64,000 bases of DNA. It comes from Bacteroidota bacterium. GTDB lineage: Bacteria; Bacteroidota; Bacteroidia; Chitinophagales; JADIYW01. Under the pieces are notes generated by a model, which was given only the letters and a program-made list of their open reading frames with translations, searched no databases and was not told the DNA's origin. The stretch covers positions 1-64,000 of the forward strand of contig JAGQYE010000042.1 in the NCBI GenBank assembly GCA_020436225.1. Reading direction: 5' to 3'. Position numbers and translations under genes: made by a program. Below are positions 28,466 through 37,589 of the stretch, in pieces. Within the stretch, counting starts at the first letter, position 1; each line of letters starts with the position of its first letter.

Positions 28466-29233
28466 ATGCAGAAAGCTGTAAAAAATATTATCATTCGTTT
28501 GGCTATGCTTGCAGGCTTAATGTTGTTTTTGTTTTTGATGATAATGGCAAAAATAAACAGAGACAATGCCGTTATCAAAAAAATTAATATTGAAATAGAT
28601 GATTGGAATGGAAACTTTTTAGTTGATAAACAACAAGTCTTACAGACCATCAATAATCGATTTGATGTACTTGATAAAAGTATAAACGGGAAAGAGCTTG
28701 AAAAAATCGAACAAGCTTTATATATCATTCCACAAATTAAAAGTGCAAATGCATTTGCTGATAAACAAGGAAACTTAAATATAAAAATTGAACAACGAGT
28801 TCCGTTGTTTAGAGTTTATAATTTGCAAGGACAAACTTTTTATGTAGATAATCAGATGCATAAATTTGCAACATCGCATACTTATTCAGCAAATGTTCCA
28901 ATTGTTACCGGAAATATTTCAGAAAAATTAGATACATCAAATAAAAAAATCCAAACAAAAATTCTTGCTCAACTTTTTAATGTTGCTTCTGCCATTCGTC
29001 AGAATACCTTATGGAACGCTATGATTGGACAATACAACATCAACGAAAAATTACAAATAGAACTTATTCCTCGATTAGGAAATGCAACTATACTTCTTGG
29101 AGATGATGCCAACATCGAACAAAAATTAAAACAACTAAACGTTTTTTATTTCGATGTATTGAGAAAAGAAGGCTGGAATAAGTATAAGGTTATAAACATA
29201 ATGTATAAAAATCAAGTCGTTTGTTTAAGATAA
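28466..29233 (+). CDS. ftsQ: Cell division protein FtsQ
   Basis: A 255-residue bitopic protein. It has a short cytoplasmic part, one membrane segment (about 8-27), then a POTRA-like region (IDDWNGNFLVDKQQVLQTI onward) and a beta-rich periplasmic domain. FtsQ links FtsL and FtsB to the divisome. Sequence identity in this family is low; the call rests on topology and the position between murC and ftsA. It starts 4 bases after murC. Confidence 0.88.
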   Translation: MQKAVKNIIIRLAMLAGLMLFLFLMIMAKINRDNAVIKKINIEIDDWNGNFLVDKQQVLQTINNRFDVLDKSINGKELEKIEQALYIIPQIKSANAFADKQGNLNIKIEQRVPLFRVYNLQGQTFYVDNQMHKFATSHTYSANVPIVTGNISEKLDTSNKKIQTKILAQLFNVASAIRQNTLWNAMIGQYNINEKLQIELIPRLGNATILLGDDANIEQKLKQLNVFYFDVLRKEGWNKYKVINIMYKNQVVCLR

Positions 29234-29244
29234 AAATAAGAAAT

Positions 29245-30723
29245 ATGCAAATTAATAATGTTACAACAAATCCCATGGAGAACCAATCACCAAAACCTAT
29301 GGAAAATATCGTATGTGCTATTGATATCGGTACATCAAAAATTGCTGCATTAGTTGGAAAGCGCAATCAATACGGTAAAGTTGAAATACTTGGCATTGGC
29401 AATTGCCCATCTTTTGGTGTGCAACGCGGTGCGGTTATCAATATTGCCAAAACGGTAAGTGCTATTCAGAAAGCCGTTGCTGATGCAGAAAGAATGTCCG
29501 GAATTAAATTCAAAAGAGTACATGTTGGTATTGCAGGTTCTCACATAAAAAGCTTACAACACCGAGGCATTTTAACAAGAAATAATAATGATACTTGGAT
29601 TGATCATGACGATATCAAAAAATTGAAAGATGAAATGTATAAGTTGGCATTGCCTCCCGGCGATCAAATTTTACATGTCTTACCTCAAGAATATATCGTA
29701 GATAACGAACCCGGAATTTACAATGAACCAATCGGCATGATGGGCGTTCGTTTGGAAGGAAATTTCCATATCATTACCGGCGCGGAAACAGCCATCAAAA
29801 ATATTGAACGCTGTATTACCATTGCAGGATTGGAGATTGCCAGTATTGAATTAGAACCTTTGGCTTCTGCAGATGCAGTATTAAGTGTTGAAGAATTAGA
29901 AGGCGGAGTATGTTTGGTTGATATCGGTGGCGGCACCACAGATATTGCCATCTTCGAGAATTTTGTAATCAGACATACAGCAGTAATTCCATTAGGCGGC
30001 AGTATCATCACTAAAGATTTATGTGATTTCAAAATTTTGAAAGAACAAGCAGAATTATTAAAAGTGAGATATGGAAGCGCAGTGCCAATGGATGAATACA
30101 GAAAACAACACGTTAGCATGCAAGGTGAAGGAAGTAGAGCAATAGGCAAAAAAGAAGTCAACTTATTGGCAGTTTCTAAAGTGATATCTGCTCGAATGAA
30201 AGAGATTCTCGCTCACATTTTATATCAAATCAACTTGTCCAAATTCGATAAGAAATTAATTGGCGGAATCGTATTAACAGGTGGTGGTTCACAGTTGAAA
30301 CATATTATTCAATTGACAGAATACGAAACCGGACACAGCGCCAGAATAGGATTGCCTAACGAACATTTAGCTACTTCTAAACTAAATTCCATCGGTGAGA
30401 ATCCAATATATGCAACAGGAATTGGTTTATTAATCAGAGCATTCAAAATGCTTGATGAAGAGATGTCTTCTCAACAAGAAAATAATTCTAAAATCGTTGT
30501 TAAAGATATCGAAGTAAAAGTAACAAATGAAACACCTGAAACTGTAGAAAAGTTAACACAAACTGAAGTTGAAGAAATCGAAGATGAGAAAGAATTAGAA
30601 TCTATTGACGAAACAGGGCAGCAAGGAGTAACACAAACCAAATCACCATCCATATTTTCCACATGGAAAAAGAATTTCAGCACGTGGATGAAACAAGATT
30701 TAGATGATTTTGAAAAAAAATAA
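29245..30723 (+). CDS. ftsA: Cell division protein FtsA
   Basis: An actin-like ATPase with AIDIGTSKIAALVG near its start, VDIGGGTTDIAIF in the middle and LTGGGSQLKHI later: the phosphate and adenosine loops of the family. An acidic linker leads to an amphipathic C-terminal helix (SIFSTWKKNFSTWMKQDL) that should bind the membrane and tether FtsZ. The frame is open from a TTG at 29221 overlapping ftsQ, but the ATG at 29245 is more likely. A further ATG at 29275 is possible. Confidence 0.95.
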   Translation: MQINNVTTNPMENQSPKPMENIVCAIDIGTSKIAALVGKRNQYGKVEILGIGNCPSFGVQRGAVINIAKTVSAIQKAVADAERMSGIKFKRVHVGIAGSHIKSLQHRGILTRNNNDTWIDHDDIKKLKDEMYKLALPPGDQILHVLPQEYIVDNEPGIYNEPIGMMGVRLEGNFHIITGAETAIKNIERCITIAGLEIASIELEPLASADAVLSVEELEGGVCLVDIGGGTTDIAIFENFVIRHTAVIPLGGSIITKDLCDFKILKEQAELLKVRYGSAVPMDEYRKQHVSMQGEGSRAIGKKEVNLLAVSKVISARMKEILAHILYQINLSKFDKKLIGGIVLTGGGSQLKHIIQLTEYETGHSARIGLPNEHLATSKLNSIGENPIYATGIGLLIRAFKMLDEEMSSQQENNSKIVVKDIEVKVTNETPETVEKLTQTEVEEIEDEKELESIDETGQQGVTQTKSPSIFSTWKKNFSTWMKQDLDDFEKK

Positions 30724-30738
30724 AAATTAAATAAAATT

Positions 30739-32367
30739 ATGGAATTCGAAATGTTCACAGAAAATACCTCTATCATCAAAGTATTAGGTGTAGGAGGCGG
30801 CGGTTGCAATGCTGTAAACTATATGTATGAGCAAGGCATACCGGGCGTAAATTTTGGAGTTTGCAATACCGACAAACAAGATTTATTGAAAAGTCCGGTG
30901 CCTACAAAAATACAATTAGGCACGAATTTATTGGAAGGCTTAGGTGCCGGCGCTGATCCTGAAGAAGGCAGAAGAGCAGCATTAGAAGCAGAAGAAGAAA
31001 TTCGCATGTATTTGTCTAACAACACAAAAATGGTGTTTGTTACTGCCGGAATGGGCGGTGGAACCGGAACAGGCGGTGCGCCAATTGTTTCTAAAATTGC
31101 TAAAGAATTAGGCATTCTAACTGTTGGTATAGTTACAATTCCTTTTTCTAATGAAGGCAAACCTAAACGCGATAAAGCAGAACGCGGTATCCAAAATATG
31201 AAAGAAAATGTAGATGCCTTAATCGTAGTATCGAATAATAAATTGTACGATATTTTTCCTGATTTAGATATCGACGAAGCATTTTCTAAAGCAGATGATA
31301 TTTTAACAACAGCAGCAAAAGGCATTACAGAAATTATTACCAAACCGGGTAAAATTAATGTGGACTTCAACGATGTTCGTCGCGTAATGTCAAATAGTGG
31401 CGTTGCAATCATTGGAATTGGAAAAGGCGAAGGCGAAAATAGAGCATCAGAAGCTATTAACGAAGCCATGAATTCTCCACTTTTAGAAGATGCCGATATT
31501 TTTGGAGCTAAAGGTGTTGTCTTATATATTACGTATGGCAACGGCATAAAAATGCGCGAGTTGGATTTGATTACAGAAACTATCCAAGATCAAACTCAAA
31601 CCGATTGCGAAATAATTTGGGGCGTTTGTAAAGATGATTCTTTGGAAGATAGCATCGCCATTACATTGGTAGCAACAGGATTTCAAAGTGGCGAAAGTAG
31701 TAAAGAGCGCAAGCAAGTAAAGAAATTAAAAGAAGAGAAGATTGTATATGCACTTCAGCCTGAACCTAAAGTTCAACAACAAGAACAAGTGCGAACAGAA
31801 GTAGAGCAAAAAGTGGAAGTTCCAAAAAATGAAACACCGATTGCTGAAGAAACTGATATTACTGTTTTTGACTTAGAACTTTCGAAAACAGATGTAAACA
31901 TGGAAGCGGATGATGTAACAGATGATTTGGATGAAGATACAAATGAGAATGAAATTGAGTTTGAAATAAATCTATCAGAACCGAAATTTGATATTCAATT
32001 GGTAGATAAACCAAGAAATCATTTTTTTGAAGAAGCAACGGACGAGCAGAAAAAACATACATCAACAAAAGAAAAACAATTTACACTTTTTGAAACTCCA
32101 AGTTCAGATTTTGAAGAAGAAATGGACACACAAGATTTAGAAAGAGATTTAATAAAAAAACGCATCACTTTAGATATGAAGAAACATCATATCAGCATTG
32201 ATGAATTAGAGAAAGAACCGGCTTATAAACGTTTTGGTTATACTTTAGACGATACGATTCCTTCGCATGAGTCTAACTTTTCAAACTATATGTTGTACCA
32301 AAATGCTAACGAGCCATCCAAAACCGAAATCGGACCCAATCCGATGAAGGATATCAAATTAGATTAA
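30739..32367 (+). CDS. ftsZ: Cell division GTPase FtsZ
   Basis: The 542-residue tubulin homologue has VGGGGCNAVNYM (about 16-27), the GTP-binding GGGTGTGGAP (about 107-116) and the T7-loop block NVDFNDVRRVM (about 209-219). It forms the cytokinetic ring. The globular part ends near residue 320. The remaining roughly 220 residues are a long acidic, low-complexity linker and a C-terminal tail beyond PAYKRFGYTLDD. This is longer than in E. coli (383 residues in all) but usual for Bacteroidota. It is the last gene of the cluster. Confidence 0.97.
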   Translation: MEFEMFTENTSIIKVLGVGGGGCNAVNYMYEQGIPGVNFGVCNTDKQDLLKSPVPTKIQLGTNLLEGLGAGADPEEGRRAALEAEEEIRMYLSNNTKMVFVTAGMGGGTGTGGAPIVSKIAKELGILTVGIVTIPFSNEGKPKRDKAERGIQNMKENVDALIVVSNNKLYDIFPDLDIDEAFSKADDILTTAAKGITEIITKPGKINVDFNDVRRVMSNSGVAIIGIGKGEGENRASEAINEAMNSPLLEDADIFGAKGVVLYITYGNGIKMRELDLITETIQDQTQTDCEIIWGVCKDDSLEDSIAITLVATGFQSGESSKERKQVKKLKEEKIVYALQPEPKVQQQEQVRTEVEQKVEVPKNETPIAEETDITVFDLELSKTDVNMEADDVTDDLDEDTNENEIEFEINLSEPKFDIQLVDKPRNHFFEEATDEQKKHTSTKEKQFTLFETPSSDFEEEMDTQDLERDLIKKRITLDMKKHHISIDELEKEPAYKRFGYTLDDTIPSHESNFSNYMLYQNANEPSKTEIGPNPMKDIKLD

Positions 32368-32399
32368 ATCTTTTTAGGTTTACAATCAGTTCCTCATGG

Positions 32400-32427
32400 G
32401 CTACATCTTTTAGGTGTAGCTTTTTTA
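32400..32427 (+). terminator. Terminator at the end of the dcw cluster
   Basis: A 6-bp stem (32400-32405 with 32415-32420) with a 9-base loop is followed by TTTTTTATTTT. It stands 33 bases after ftsZ and ends the cluster before the convergent hemerythrin gene. Confidence 0.75.
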
Positions 32428-32439
32428 TTTTATGCTGAA

Positions 32440-32949
32440 TTATTTACTGACTATCTCATCGAAATTGAAACCGGCTCTTTCCATAGCGCGTTTGGCAACA
32501 TCAATAACATAAGCCGCTTCATTAAACGGATGTACCGGCACCGGCGTTGCATTGTTTAAATCAGCTAAAATTTGCTGCGTTTCATTTTGCGTAAGCTTTT
32601 CACAAACTTCATACATGCCGCCATGTTCTTCTTCCAAAATATCGTGCAATTCTAAAATATGTTGAATGGCTTTTATAACCTCAGGACTTGGATAACAAAC
32701 CATCAAAGAAGTTAATGCGCCGTGGTCTAATCGCAACTTTGCTTGCAATGGAAGCGGCTCGCCATTGTTGGCTTTTTGTGCTGCCACAAACAAAATTTTT
32801 TCTTCCATTTTTATATGTGTCAGTAGGCCAACTCTAAATTGATGATACAATTCTAAATCGACTTGTTGCACATCTTTAATCGCATCATTAAAAATAGATT
32901 CTATTCGTCTGTGGTCATTCGTAAAAAAATCGTAGAGTGCTTTGTTCAT
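32440..32949 (-). CDS. Hemerythrin-domain protein
   Basis: The 169-residue four-helix protein has histidine and acidic residues in hemerythrin-like spacing: H13, H45 with E49/E50, H76, H102, E106-E108 and H109. It should bind a non-heme di-iron site. Such proteins sense or bind oxygen or nitric oxide, or store iron. It lies 18 bases after the AhpD-like gene and next to a cluster that looks like a nitric-oxide response, which favours a role there. The exact ligand set is inferred by eye. Confidence 0.82.
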   Translation of the reverse strand: MNKALYDFFTNDHRRIESIFNDAIKDVQQVDLELYHQFRVGLLTHIKMEEKILFVAAQKANNGEPLPLQAKLRLDHGALTSLMVCYPSPEVIKAIQHILELHDILEEEHGGMYEVCEKLTQNETQQILADLNNATPVPVHPFNEAAYVIDVAKRAMERAGFNFDEIVSK

Positions 32950-32967
32950 ATCGAAAAGAAAAATTTT

Positions 32968-33417
32968 TTATTTTGCTTGATAATGTCCGGGTTCACTTTG
33001 AAATGGAATAGCCAAGCGATTCCAACCATTTATTGACACAATAGCCATCGTCAAATCAACTAATTCTTTTTCAGAAAAATGTTGCAACATCGTTTCGTAT
33101 AATTGATCGGAAATATGTTGCTGTGCAATTAACGTTAATGCTTCTGCCCATTCTAAAGCAGCGCGTTCTTTGTCAGTGAAAAAAGGCGTTTCGCGCCAAG
33201 CAGAAAGTGTATATAAGCGCATTTCAGATTCGCCGCCTTTACGTGCATCTTTGGAATGCATATCCAAGCAATACGCACAATTATTTATTTGCGAAACACG
33301 CATTTTTACCAATTCCAACAAGCTGTGTTCTAAAGTTGAATTTCGAGTATATGTTTCGATATTCAGCAATCCTTTGATTGCATCGGGTGCTACTTCGTGA
33401 TAAATTAATCTGCTCAT
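32968..33417 (-). CDS. AhpD-like carboxymuconolactone decarboxylase family protein
   Basis: The 149-residue helical protein has the motif C47-A-Y-C50-x3-H54, the redox CxxC with histidine of the AhpD/CMD family, and a conserved WAEALTLI block. Proteins of this type act as alkylhydroperoxidase partners. It is co-directional with the hemerythrin gene. A 92-base gap separates it from the cupin gene, so it may start a second short operon. A role in peroxide or nitrosative stress is inferred from its neighbours. Confidence 0.87.
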   Translation of the reverse strand: MSRLIYHEVAPDAIKGLLNIETYTRNSTLEHSLLELVKMRVSQINNCAYCLDMHSKDARKGGESEMRLYTLSAWRETPFFTDKERAALEWAEALTLIAQQHISDQLYETMLQHFSEKELVDLTMAIVSINGWNRLAIPFQSEPGHYQAK

Positions 33418-33509
33418 ATTTTTATTTTAGCTTAACAAATACATTTAAAATTAGAAACAGCATCTAATTACTTTTGTTTTATCTTTTATAAGAATCGAAC
33501 AAGCAATAC

Positions 33510-33902
33510 TTATGCAGTAGGTACTGTTGTCAGTAAGAAAAACGATTCTTGAATGGCATCAACGCTGTGTTGAATTTTTGGTTGCAAGGTAATCATATTG
33601 CCTTTATTTAAAATATGCTCACCTTCGTCTGTTTTGAAATTGATTTCACCTTCTAATACTTGAACGCTGATAACTGCATTAGTTTGATGCGGTTTTATCG
33701 TAGCATGTTGATGAATGCCGATGAGCACAATGCGCATTGAATCGGATTTGAAAAGTGTGATAGAATTCAAATCGCTTTCTTTCCACGTTACTTCATCTTT
33801 GATTTGTTGAATGTATTTGTTCAAATCTATCTCCACTAAATTAGCGTTGAGTAAGCGTTCGCCTTGTGGGCGCAATGGTGTTGGGTCATTTGATTTTTTC
33901 AT
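33510..33902 (-). CDS. Cupin-domain protein
   Basis: The 130-residue protein has a single double-stranded beta-helix pattern. GIHQHATIKPHQTN (about 62-75) and the later IQHSV histidine match cupin motifs 1 and 2 and could bind a metal. Enzymatic activity cannot be assigned. It begins 6 bases after the DUF2249 gene, so it is part of the same operon. Confidence 0.8.
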   Translation of the reverse strand: MKKSNDPTPLRPQGERLLNANLVEIDLNKYIQQIKDEVTWKESDLNSITLFKSDSMRIVLIGIHQHATIKPHQTNAVISVQVLEGEINFKTDEGEHILNKGNMITLQPKIQHSVDAIQESFFLLTTVPTA

Positions 33903-33908
33903 GTCGAT

Positions 33909-34661
33909 TTATTTTGTTTTTATTACTCTTACTTTCCAAGCATCCGGACCTTTTTCTAAATATTCCCATTTGAATGGTTCTTTGCTTTCTGCTTCCATTT
34001 GGTAATATAAAGGTTTTGGGTCGTGGTCGTTGATGAATTCAAACGCTTCGCCCGGTTTGATGTCGGCAAATGCTTTATAGAACATCTCGTGTCGTTCGGT
34101 TGGCGGAAATGGTCGAATGTCGAATTCATTTACGACAGAAAAACCATCATCGCCTAAGCCACTGTTATCTTGTTTCGTGATGTGAATGACGTATTCATTT
34201 GGTTCTTTTTTCTTATAAACCCATTTGTGTTTGCCATCAAATTTATTGACGAAAATGCCATGTATTTCGCTTGGATCTTCGCTTGAGATTAATTCCATCG
34301 TGGTGCCTTGTTCCATCATGCCATATCTGTGAAATACAATTTGTTTCCAATCTTTTTTGTCGGCTTTTCTCAAATCTAAAAGTGTTGAAATGTCAGCAAA
34401 TTCCACACCTTTGGAGTCTTCTAATCGAGTTACTTTTACTTTCCATTCTCTGCCGCCTCTGTTCAAATAATCCCAGCCAACTACATCTCCATAAATGGAT
34501 CGAAACTCATAAAATAAAGGCAATGGGTCATGGTCGTTGATGAAAATAAAATGCTCATCAACCGGCAATTCTTTAAACATTTTTATTAATAATTGATGGC
34601 GTTGTATTGGAATTAAAACTCTCACATCAAATTCGCCTTCTATATTTTTTTCTAAAGTCAT
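33909..34661 (-). CDS. DUF2249 protein with two intact and one degenerate domain
   Basis: The 250-residue protein has clear DUF2249 units at about 9-77 and 179-247, each with an INDHDPxPLxY motif. The middle (about 86-163) aligns with them in length and strand order, but the motif is reduced to SSEDPSEI and lacks the histidine, so it looks like a decayed third copy. DUF2249 domains are small TusA-like alpha/beta folds often found beside hemerythrin and RIC genes; their biochemical role is not established. It sits in the middle of the nitric-oxide-type operon. Confidence 0.82.
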   Translation of the reverse strand: MTLEKNIEGEFDVRVLIPIQRHQLLIKMFKELPVDEHFIFINDHDPLPLFYEFRSIYGDVVGWDYLNRGGREWKVKVTRLEDSKGVEFADISTLLDLRKADKKDWKQIVFHRYGMMEQGTTMELISSEDPSEIHGIFVNKFDGKHKWVYKKKEPNEYVIHITKQDNSGLGDDGFSVVNEFDIRPFPPTERHEMFYKAFADIKPGEAFEFINDHDPKPLYYQMEAESKEPFKWEYLEKGPDAWKVRVIKTK

Positions 34662-34677
34662 TTTAATTTATTTTTTG

Positions 34678-35109
34678 TCAATCAATAATAAATGCCAATC
34701 CATGAGTTACCGGATCGCATAAATCTTTTACTTTTTTTTCTCTAAATAATTTTTCAGTTTGTTCTCGTATTACTTTGTATTCATTGTGAATTGGGCACGG
34801 ATGCAATTCCGAACATTTACTTAAACCAAGTCCACATTCTTTAAAAATGGCATCACCTTCAATCACTAAAATAATTTTAAGTATAGGTTGATTTTGTTGT
34901 TCGGGTGTAAGATAAAATCCGCCTGTTGGTCCTTTTAAACTATTTATTATTTTATGCTTTGCCAATAGTTGCAGCGTTTTACCGATGGTGTGTTCACTCG
35001 CATTAATTTGAGTCGATATTTCTTTTAAGCTTGTTTTTTCTCCACTTTCACTTTTGCTCGAAAGGTAAATAATTGCTTTTATGGCTGTTTTACAAGTATA
35101 GCTCAGCAT
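34678..35109 (-). CDS. Rrf2-family regulator, NsrR-like
   Basis: The 143-residue protein has an N-terminal winged helix and a C-terminal cysteine triad C92, C99 and C105 in the spacing used by NsrR and IscR to hold an Fe-S cluster. NsrR senses nitric oxide through loss of that cluster. Because it is encoded inside an operon of RIC, DUF2249 and hemerythrin genes, NO sensing is the best guess. IscR-like Fe-S sensing is the main alternative. Its likely target is the palindrome at 39141-39164. Confidence 0.85.
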   Translation of the reverse strand: MLSYTCKTAIKAIIYLSSKSESGEKTSLKEISTQINASEHTIGKTLQLLAKHKIINSLKGPTGGFYLTPEQQNQPILKIILVIEGDAIFKECGLGLSKCSELHPCPIHNEYKVIREQTEKLFREKKVKDLCDPVTHGLAFIID

Positions 35110-35121
35110 AATAGTTTTTTT

Positions 35122-35451
35122 TTAATGACCTAAAAATTCTTTTCCTTCCTGTGAAATTTTACTGAAATCCCAAGGTGGATCAAAAATCAAATTTATGTTC
35201 ACTTTCCATTCCGGAAATGAACTGCTTAACGAGTTGGTGGTGTCAGAAGTAATGGCTTCGCCCATCGGACAAAATTGAGAAGTTAACGTCATAATACATT
35301 CTACATTTTTATTTTCTTCGTTGAAATTAATTTCGTAAACTAAGCCTAAATCCACAATGTTTAAACCAACTTCAGGGTCATACACATTATATAAGTCCAC
35401 TAAAGCGTGGTCACATTTTTCTTGATTGTTTGTTTTAATATTCAAGTTCAT
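35122..35451 (-). CDS. MIP18/SufT-like Fe-S cluster assembly factor
   Basis: The 109-residue DUF59-type protein has a VDLGLVYEI strand, a conserved cysteine in QFCPMGEAI, and FDPPWDFSKIS at the end. These are features of PaaD, SufT and MIP18 proteins that help mature Fe-S proteins. Its start overlaps the stop of the upstream membrane protein gene by 4 bases, so the two are translationally coupled. In this operon it would repair or refill clusters damaged by nitric oxide (inference). Confidence 0.85.
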   Translation of the reverse strand: MNLNIKTNNQEKCDHALVDLYNVYDPEVGLNIVDLGLVYEINFNEENKNVECIMTLTSQFCPMGEAITSDTTNSLSSSFPEWKVNINLIFDPPWDFSKISQEGKEFLGH

Positions 35452-36731
35452 GTTAATTTTGGTTTATGCGTTAAAGTAATAAATACATTGTAAACATATA
35501 GAATTGCTGCAATGATTAATGCTATTGCACCAATTTTTAAAATAAGTTGTTGCAGTAACATAATGCCGACAATAAATGTTAGAAAACCTATCAAATAAAC
35601 ATACAACATTATTTTATAAACGTTGTCGTTAAACAATTCTTTAGGTGTCGGTGTCTTAGCACGATGTGCGTTGTTTCTATAGCTTCGATTCCAAACGATG
35701 AATGGCATTGTTTTAAATGTCATACCTAAGATAATAGCAGTTAGCCAACCAAAGAAAATACAGAAACCATATAGTATGGCAATGCTTGGATTGCTTTCGC
35801 TTGGAAGTATGGATAAAGCTACTATCAATGCGAAAATTGGCAACACCATTTGAGCAACAGAAATCAGTGACGTTGTTACTTGTTGGTCAACGCCTCTTCG
35901 AATTCTTACTTTGTAAGCTTTGTAGCAATGGTTGCCAAATAATAAAACGGCAATTAAACCCATACTAATTGGCAAGTAATAGAATATTGTTGGTGTTTCT
36001 AACAAGAATAAAAGAATGAATAAAATCAACGCACCATTCATCAACCCGAAAATCCACCAAAGTGTTTTATTGTTGGTATATTTTGAAATTAGAAACATGG
36101 GAATTAATCGAGAACCCACACCAATAACCAACAAAACAAACCAACCGACAATGCCTAAATGCGCATGTATTGCCAAAAAATCTAGAGAGTTTTTATTGAA
36201 GATTGGATAGCTGAAATTCAACACTAAAAGCAACCCAAAAAACGTAGTGGAAAATAACCAAACTGTTGCCATGATTACAAACCAAGCATGTACGTTTCTA
36301 TGCTTACTTTTGAACGAACTGGCGATAACATTAACCATATAAAAAATTACAGCAATGTTGATGAGTAGTCCACCGATTTGTAAGGTCAAACCCATATCAA
36401 AAATGTAAAAACCAAAAACGAGAATTGGAATACCAATAGCAGCAAATCCAAAAGTTAAATAAGCCAATAAATCGCTGTCTAATTTTCCTTCAATCAAGAC
36501 CGGTAGCAATTGATGCGATGCACCAAAAATAATCATCGTGCCCCAAGCTAATGCCATGGTGTGTGTAATGGCTAATGTTTGCGGATTGAAGTGATGTACA
36601 TTTACGGCATCTGTGCTAAAAAATAAAAGTATAGTACCAACTAGAAAGCCTATTGAAGCATATAAATAAAATGGCAACACTACTTTGTAGTTGGTTGTTT
36701 TTTGTAAGCCGCCGATTAATGGAGATATCAT
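35448..36731 (-). CDS. Heme-copper-oxidase-like polytopic membrane protein
   Basis: A 427-residue protein with about 12 predicted membrane segments and histidines within the membrane: VHHFN (H46-H47), ITHTMALAW, ASHQLLP and AIHAHLGIVGW. The layout resembles subunit I of cbb3 oxidases and NorB-like nitric-oxide reductases, but the protein is shorter and the full heme-copper ligand set cannot be confirmed by eye. It overlaps both neighbours by 4 bases. A heme-based NO sensor or reductase would suit the context. NnrS is another family of similar size with a related role. Confidence 0.7.
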   Translation of the reverse strand: MISPLIGGLQKTTNYKVVLPFYLYASIGFLVGTILLFFSTDAVNVHHFNPQTLAITHTMALAWGTMIIFGASHQLLPVLIEGKLDSDLLAYLTFGFAAIGIPILVFGFYIFDMGLTLQIGGLLINIAVIFYMVNVIASSFKSKHRNVHAWFVIMATVWLFSTTFFGLLLVLNFSYPIFNKNSLDFLAIHAHLGIVGWFVLLVIGVGSRLIPMFLISKYTNNKTLWWIFGLMNGALILFILLFLLETPTIFYYLPISMGLIAVLLFGNHCYKAYKVRIRRGVDQQVTTSLISVAQMVLPIFALIVALSILPSESNPSIAILYGFCIFFGWLTAIILGMTFKTMPFIVWNRSYRNNAHRAKTPTPKELFNDNVYKIMLYVYLIGFLTFIVGIMLLQQLILKIGAIALIIAAILYVYNVFITLTHKPKLT

Positions 36732-37567
36732 GAACGATTTCCATTTTTAAAAATCAACAAATATACTTCGCCATCTTGAACTTCTTTGATTCTATAATCA
36801 AATTCGCGTTCTTTCAATTCGGTAAGCAAGAAAACTGGAATGCGCTTGTGATAAACATATAATGCTTTTTCTTCGGGCAAGGTTTCTAAATTTTCCAAAA
36901 TTGTCATCATCGGCATTGGCATTTCTAAATGTCGCACATCTACTTCTACCAAATTATTTTCATATTGTTTAAGTAGTATTTCCCAATCGCCGGCATCTTC
37001 CGGAGTTGCTTCAAATTGCACATGTTGCTCGGAATTGCCTGCATCTGTTTTATAGAAATACGTTTCTATTGTGTCATCATCGATAAAATGGATATACGTT
37101 TGAAAACCTTGTTTTTCTAATAGTTTAATTAACGGCACCGGCTCAAAATTGTTAATGATTACCAACACTTGATTCGGTTGCAACTCTTTTACTTTTTGTT
37201 GTATGGAACGCAATGGATCGGTGCCGCTTGACAACATCGCACGTACATCAAAATTGACAAGTTGTTCCGGTTTTATATTTTGCAAATATTCCGGCTTAGG
37301 TGCATTTTTTGTTTGTGCATCTTCATTCTTAATCGGCGTTTTTGTGTCCACTTCAAAACCCAAAGGCGCTAATGCTTTAAAAAAATCTTCGGGTTTGCAT
37401 CCACCAATTTTTGATGCCATGGCAATGCTCGTTCGTCCTGCCATCAACTTTCGCAAAATCGGATTTCTCAACTTTTTAAAATCCGGACTTAATGTAACGA
37501 TAGTTTCCAATGCATCCGGATGATGTTTCAGTAATGCGGCAATTTTTGTTTGTTCGTTAATCAGCAT
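36728..37567 (-). CDS. DUF1858-DUF2249-DUF2249 protein
   Basis: The 279-residue protein begins with a DUF1858-like helical domain (about 1-75; HHPDALETI, GGCKPEDF). Two DUF2249 units follow, at about 105-175 and 205-276, whose central motif is weaker (NNFEPVPLI and YHKRIPVFL). DUF1858 is related to the ScdA N-terminal domain of RIC proteins, so the architecture echoes the neighbour at 37590 without the hemerythrin part. It overlaps the next gene by 4 bases. The activity is unknown. Confidence 0.8.
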   Translation of the reverse strand: MLINEQTKIAALLKHHPDALETIVTLSPDFKKLRNPILRKLMAGRTSIAMASKIGGCKPEDFFKALAPLGFEVDTKTPIKNEDAQTKNAPKPEYLQNIKPEQLVNFDVRAMLSSGTDPLRSIQQKVKELQPNQVLVIINNFEPVPLIKLLEKQGFQTYIHFIDDDTIETYFYKTDAGNSEQHVQFEATPEDAGDWEILLKQYENNLVEVDVRHLEMPMPMMTILENLETLPEEKALYVYHKRIPVFLLTELKEREFDYRIKEVQDGEVYLLIFKNGNRS

Positions 37568-37589
37568 GTCAACATATTTAAAAGATAAA

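Noticed and set aside
29221-29244. TTG start of ftsA overlapping ftsQ
   Set aside because: An ATG at 29245 is available just downstream, and the extra eight residues do not match FtsA starts.
30819-31547. A 242-residue open frame on the minus strand opposite ftsZ
   Set aside because: It lies wholly inside the conserved GTPase part of ftsZ, and its translation shows no domain. It is an antisense shadow of codon bias.
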